In this document: positions 5,756 through 6,968 of the stretch, piece by piece
How the letters are laid out: every line of letters starts with the position of its first letter
Numbering within the stretch: position 1 is the first letter of the stretch
Source of the DNA: Firmicutes bacterium UBA5449
GTDB taxonomy: Bacteria > Bacillota > SHA-98 > UBA4971
Direction: 5' to 3'
DNA: 6,968 nucleotides
NCBI GenBank assembly: GCA_002424305.1
Contig: DIQZ01000050.1
Coordinates: forward strand, 1,321 to 8,288
The notes under the pieces: generated by a model
Told to the model about the DNA's origin: nothing
Databases searched by the model: none
Seen by the model: only the letters and a program-made list of their open reading frames with translations
Position numbers and translations under genes: made by a program

Positions 5756-6793
5756 TTATTCCTTTTCCTTAAAGAATGCCTTCGCCAACTCATACCACTC
5801 TTTCGGCACTGTCCTGGTTTGTGCTGCCAATTCCAGCTCAACAGGCACTATATCACCATTAACCATGGCAGCCATCTTGCCATACTCGCCTCTTACAATA
5901 AGATCTCCTGCAAGATACCCCATCCTGGTTGCAAGCATCCTGTCGAAGACTGTAGGAGACCCGCCACGCTGGATATATCCTATAGCTGAAGACCTTGTTT
6001 GCACGCCGGTTCTCTTCTCAATTTCTTGGGCCACCCGTTCTCCTACGCCTTTTAGGCTAAGCCTCTCATGGCCAAATGCGTCTACTTCACCTGTACCCAC
6101 TTCTTCATGGATGGTTATGCCTTCTGACACAACAACGACACCGTAGTTCTTGCCACGCTTCCTCTGCTTCATTAAGGATCCGCACATCTCATCCCAATCC
6201 AGCTCGACTTCGGGGATAAGTATCCAATCTGCGCCTCCCGCCATGCCGGTATAGAGCGCAACCCAGCCTGCATAACGCCCCATGACCTCAAGAACCAGAA
6301 TTCGCCTATGTGAACGGGCAGTATCCCTTAGCCTTTCAACAGCATCTACTGCAACTGTTACTGCTGTGTCAAAACCAAAGCAAAACTCTGTGCCACCTAC
6401 ATCATTGTCCATGGTCTTCGGGACGCCGACCATCGGCAGACCTTCCTGCTTGTACAGCTTTCCCGCAACGCCCAAGGTGTCGTCTCCCCCTATTGCAATC
6501 AAAGCATCTAAGCCTAGTTCTTTGAAACTGGCCTTTGCCTTCTCAACACCACCCGGCATATTGTATGGATTCGTTCGAGATGACTCTAGGACTGTGCCAC
6601 CCCGCCAAAGGATCTCCTCAACGTATGCTTTGTCAATTGGCCTTTCGATCTTCTCAAGTAACCCTTTCCATCCCTGTCCAAGGCCGATAACCTCATATCC
6701 CTCGTTTAGAAGTCTTATGGACGCTCCTCTAATCGCAGGATTAAGCCCCGGACAGTCACCTCCGCCTGTGAGAATTCCTACTCGCTTAGCCAT
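5756..6793 (-). CDS. pfkA: 6-phosphofructokinase with pyrophosphate-type active-site residues
   Basis: The 345-residue protein phosphorylates fructose-6-phosphate to fructose-1,6-bisphosphate. Motifs are ILTGGGDCPGLN (7-18), IGGDDTLG (101-108), PKTMDND (125-131, with catalytic Asp129 and Asp131), GFDTA (140-144), MGRYAGW (171-177), SEGITI (223-228) and GYIQRGGSP (272-280). ATP-dependent enzymes usually have Gly where this has Asp105 (GGDG-) and Gly where this has Lys126 (PGT.DND). The Asp/Lys pair is the established signature of pyrophosphate-dependent PFKs, so PPi is the predicted phosphoryl donor and the reaction may be reversible. The layout resembles the mixed-substrate PFK group. The frame extends upstream to an ATG at 6946, but those 51 residues have no PFK homology and lie in another frame of the upstream oxidoreductase. 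The ATG at 6793 gives the standard MAKRVGILTGG start with GGGAGGAG 10 bases before it. It is followed directly by rpiB. Confidence 0.94.
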   Translation of the reverse strand: MAKRVGILTGGGDCPGLNPAIRGASIRLLNEGYEVIGLGQGWKGLLEKIERPIDKAYVEEILWRGGTVLESSRTNPYNMPGGVEKAKASFKELGLDALIAIGGDDTLGVAGKLYKQEGLPMVGVPKTMDNDVGGTEFCFGFDTAVTVAVDAVERLRDTARSHRRILVLEVMGRYAGWVALYTGMAGGADWILIPEVELDWDEMCGSLMKQRKRGKNYGVVVVSEGITIHEEVGTGEVDAFGHERLSLKGVGERVAQEIEKRTGVQTRSSAIGYIQRGGSPTVFDRMLATRMGYLAGDLIVRGEYGKMAAMVNGDIVPVELELAAQTRTVPKEWYELAKAFFKEKE

Positions 6794-6852
6794 TAATACT
6801 TTGCTCCTCCCTTCAGTACTTTGCTTGATGTCCTGATAAGTCCAGTAATCAT
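6793..6852 (-). CDS. Possible 19-residue leader peptide between the AOR gene and pfk
   Basis: A 20-codon frame on the minus strand reads MITGLIRTSSKVLKGGAKY. Its ATG overlaps the AOR stop by one base (TGATG) and its TAA overlaps the pfk ATG by one base (TAATG), so it fills the gap exactly. A GGAGG lies 4 bases before its ATG, somewhat closer than usual. It could couple translation of pfk to the upstream gene. It resembles no protein I know and may be chance. Confidence 0.25.
   Translation of the reverse strand: MITGLIRTSSKVLKGGAKY
6804..6811 (-). promoter_or_regulatory. Ribosome binding site for pfk
   Basis: GGGAGGAG on the minus strand lies 10 bases before the ATG at 6793 and supports that start over the far upstream ATG at 6946. 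It is flanked on both sides by the direct repeat AGCAAAGTA. Confidence 0.7.
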
Positions 6853-6968
6853 CAATCCTCCAGACAACTCTTGGTCCAGGGGATTCCAAGTTCGTGCAAC
6901 TTGAACGTAGTCGGCACACCATCCGCGTCCCAACCCATAGACTCATAGTAGTACTTGATTGCCTGTTG
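6852..6968 (-). CDS. Aldehyde:ferredoxin oxidoreductase-family protein, C-terminal end (runs off right edge)
   Basis: I translated the minus strand from the window edge: 38 codons and a TGA stop at 6854-6852. The peptide contains KYYYESMGWDADGVPT followed by FKLHELGI. This matches the characteristic C-terminal end of tungsten/molybdopterin-dependent aldehyde:ferredoxin oxidoreductases, where a Tyr-Tyr-x-x-x-GWD-x-x-G-x-PT segment is followed by a short L-x-x-LGL helix. The family oxidises aldehydes to carboxylic acids with ferredoxin as acceptor and is oxygen sensitive. All cofactor-binding regions lie outside the window, so the subfamily (general AOR, glyceraldehyde-3-phosphate or other) cannot be told. 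The stop is 58 bases from the pfk start, consistent with one operon. Confidence 0.72.
   Translation of the reverse strand, partial: QQAIKYYYESMGWDADGVPTTFKLHELGIPWTKSCLED

Noticed and set aside
6282..6836. Plus-strand reading frame of 184 codons opposite pfk
   Set aside because: It mirrors the strongly conserved PFK N-terminal half and resembles no known family.
6794..6946. Upstream 51-residue extension of the PFK protein
   Set aside because: The added segment has no PFK similarity, overlaps the AOR-family C-terminus in another frame, and the internal ATG has a strong ribosome binding site.

Overview
The window looks like the junction between a central sugar-metabolism gene block and a surface-polysaccharide cluster in an anaerobic bacterium. 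Every supported gene lies on the minus strand, so transcription runs from high to low coordinates. Three things suggest an anaerobe with Firmicutes-like or thermophile-like carbon metabolism: the last 38 residues of an aldehyde:ferredoxin oxidoreductase-family (tungsten/molybdopterin) enzyme at the right edge, a 6-phosphofructokinase with pyrophosphate-type active-site residues, and strong GGAGG-type ribosome binding sites. I cannot assign a genus from the sequence alone.

Right part (6968 to about 4407): the C-terminus of an AOR-family oxidoreductase, then 6-phosphofructokinase, ribose-5-phosphate isomerase B and a class II ketose-bisphosphate aldolase. The genes are separated by 58, about 20 and about 20 bases, so they are probably one operon. 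Together they interconvert pentose phosphates, phosphorylate fructose-6-phosphate and cleave fructose-1,6-bisphosphate. If the AOR-family enzyme oxidises an aldehyde of this pathway, it would couple it to ferredoxin, but too little of it is visible to say so. The 58-base gap before pfk is filled exactly by a possible 19-codon reading frame that touches both neighbours.

Middle (4363 to 3071): a 12-helix MFS transporter of unknown substrate with a poor ribosome binding site. A 177-base gap (2894-3070) follows. I see no convincing promoter or terminator in it, only the ribosome binding site of the next gene.

Left part (2893 to 1): a GT-B (GT4-like) glycosyltransferase, a GT-A (GT2) glycosyltransferase, and the N-terminal 212 residues of an O-antigen ligase/polymerase-like membrane protein that overlaps the GT2 gene by ATGA. 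This set fits synthesis of a lipopolysaccharide O-chain, capsule or other cell-surface glycan. The 212-base gap between the two transferases (1509-1720) carries two different tandem-repeat arrays. One has a 20-bp period with palindromic hexamers at exact 20-base spacing. The other has a 17-bp period and runs into the stop codon of the GT4 gene. A third short repeat, 18 bp and in frame, lies inside the GT2 gene. These repeats are the least explained structure in the window. No RNA genes, CRISPR arrays, insertion sequences or origins were seen.
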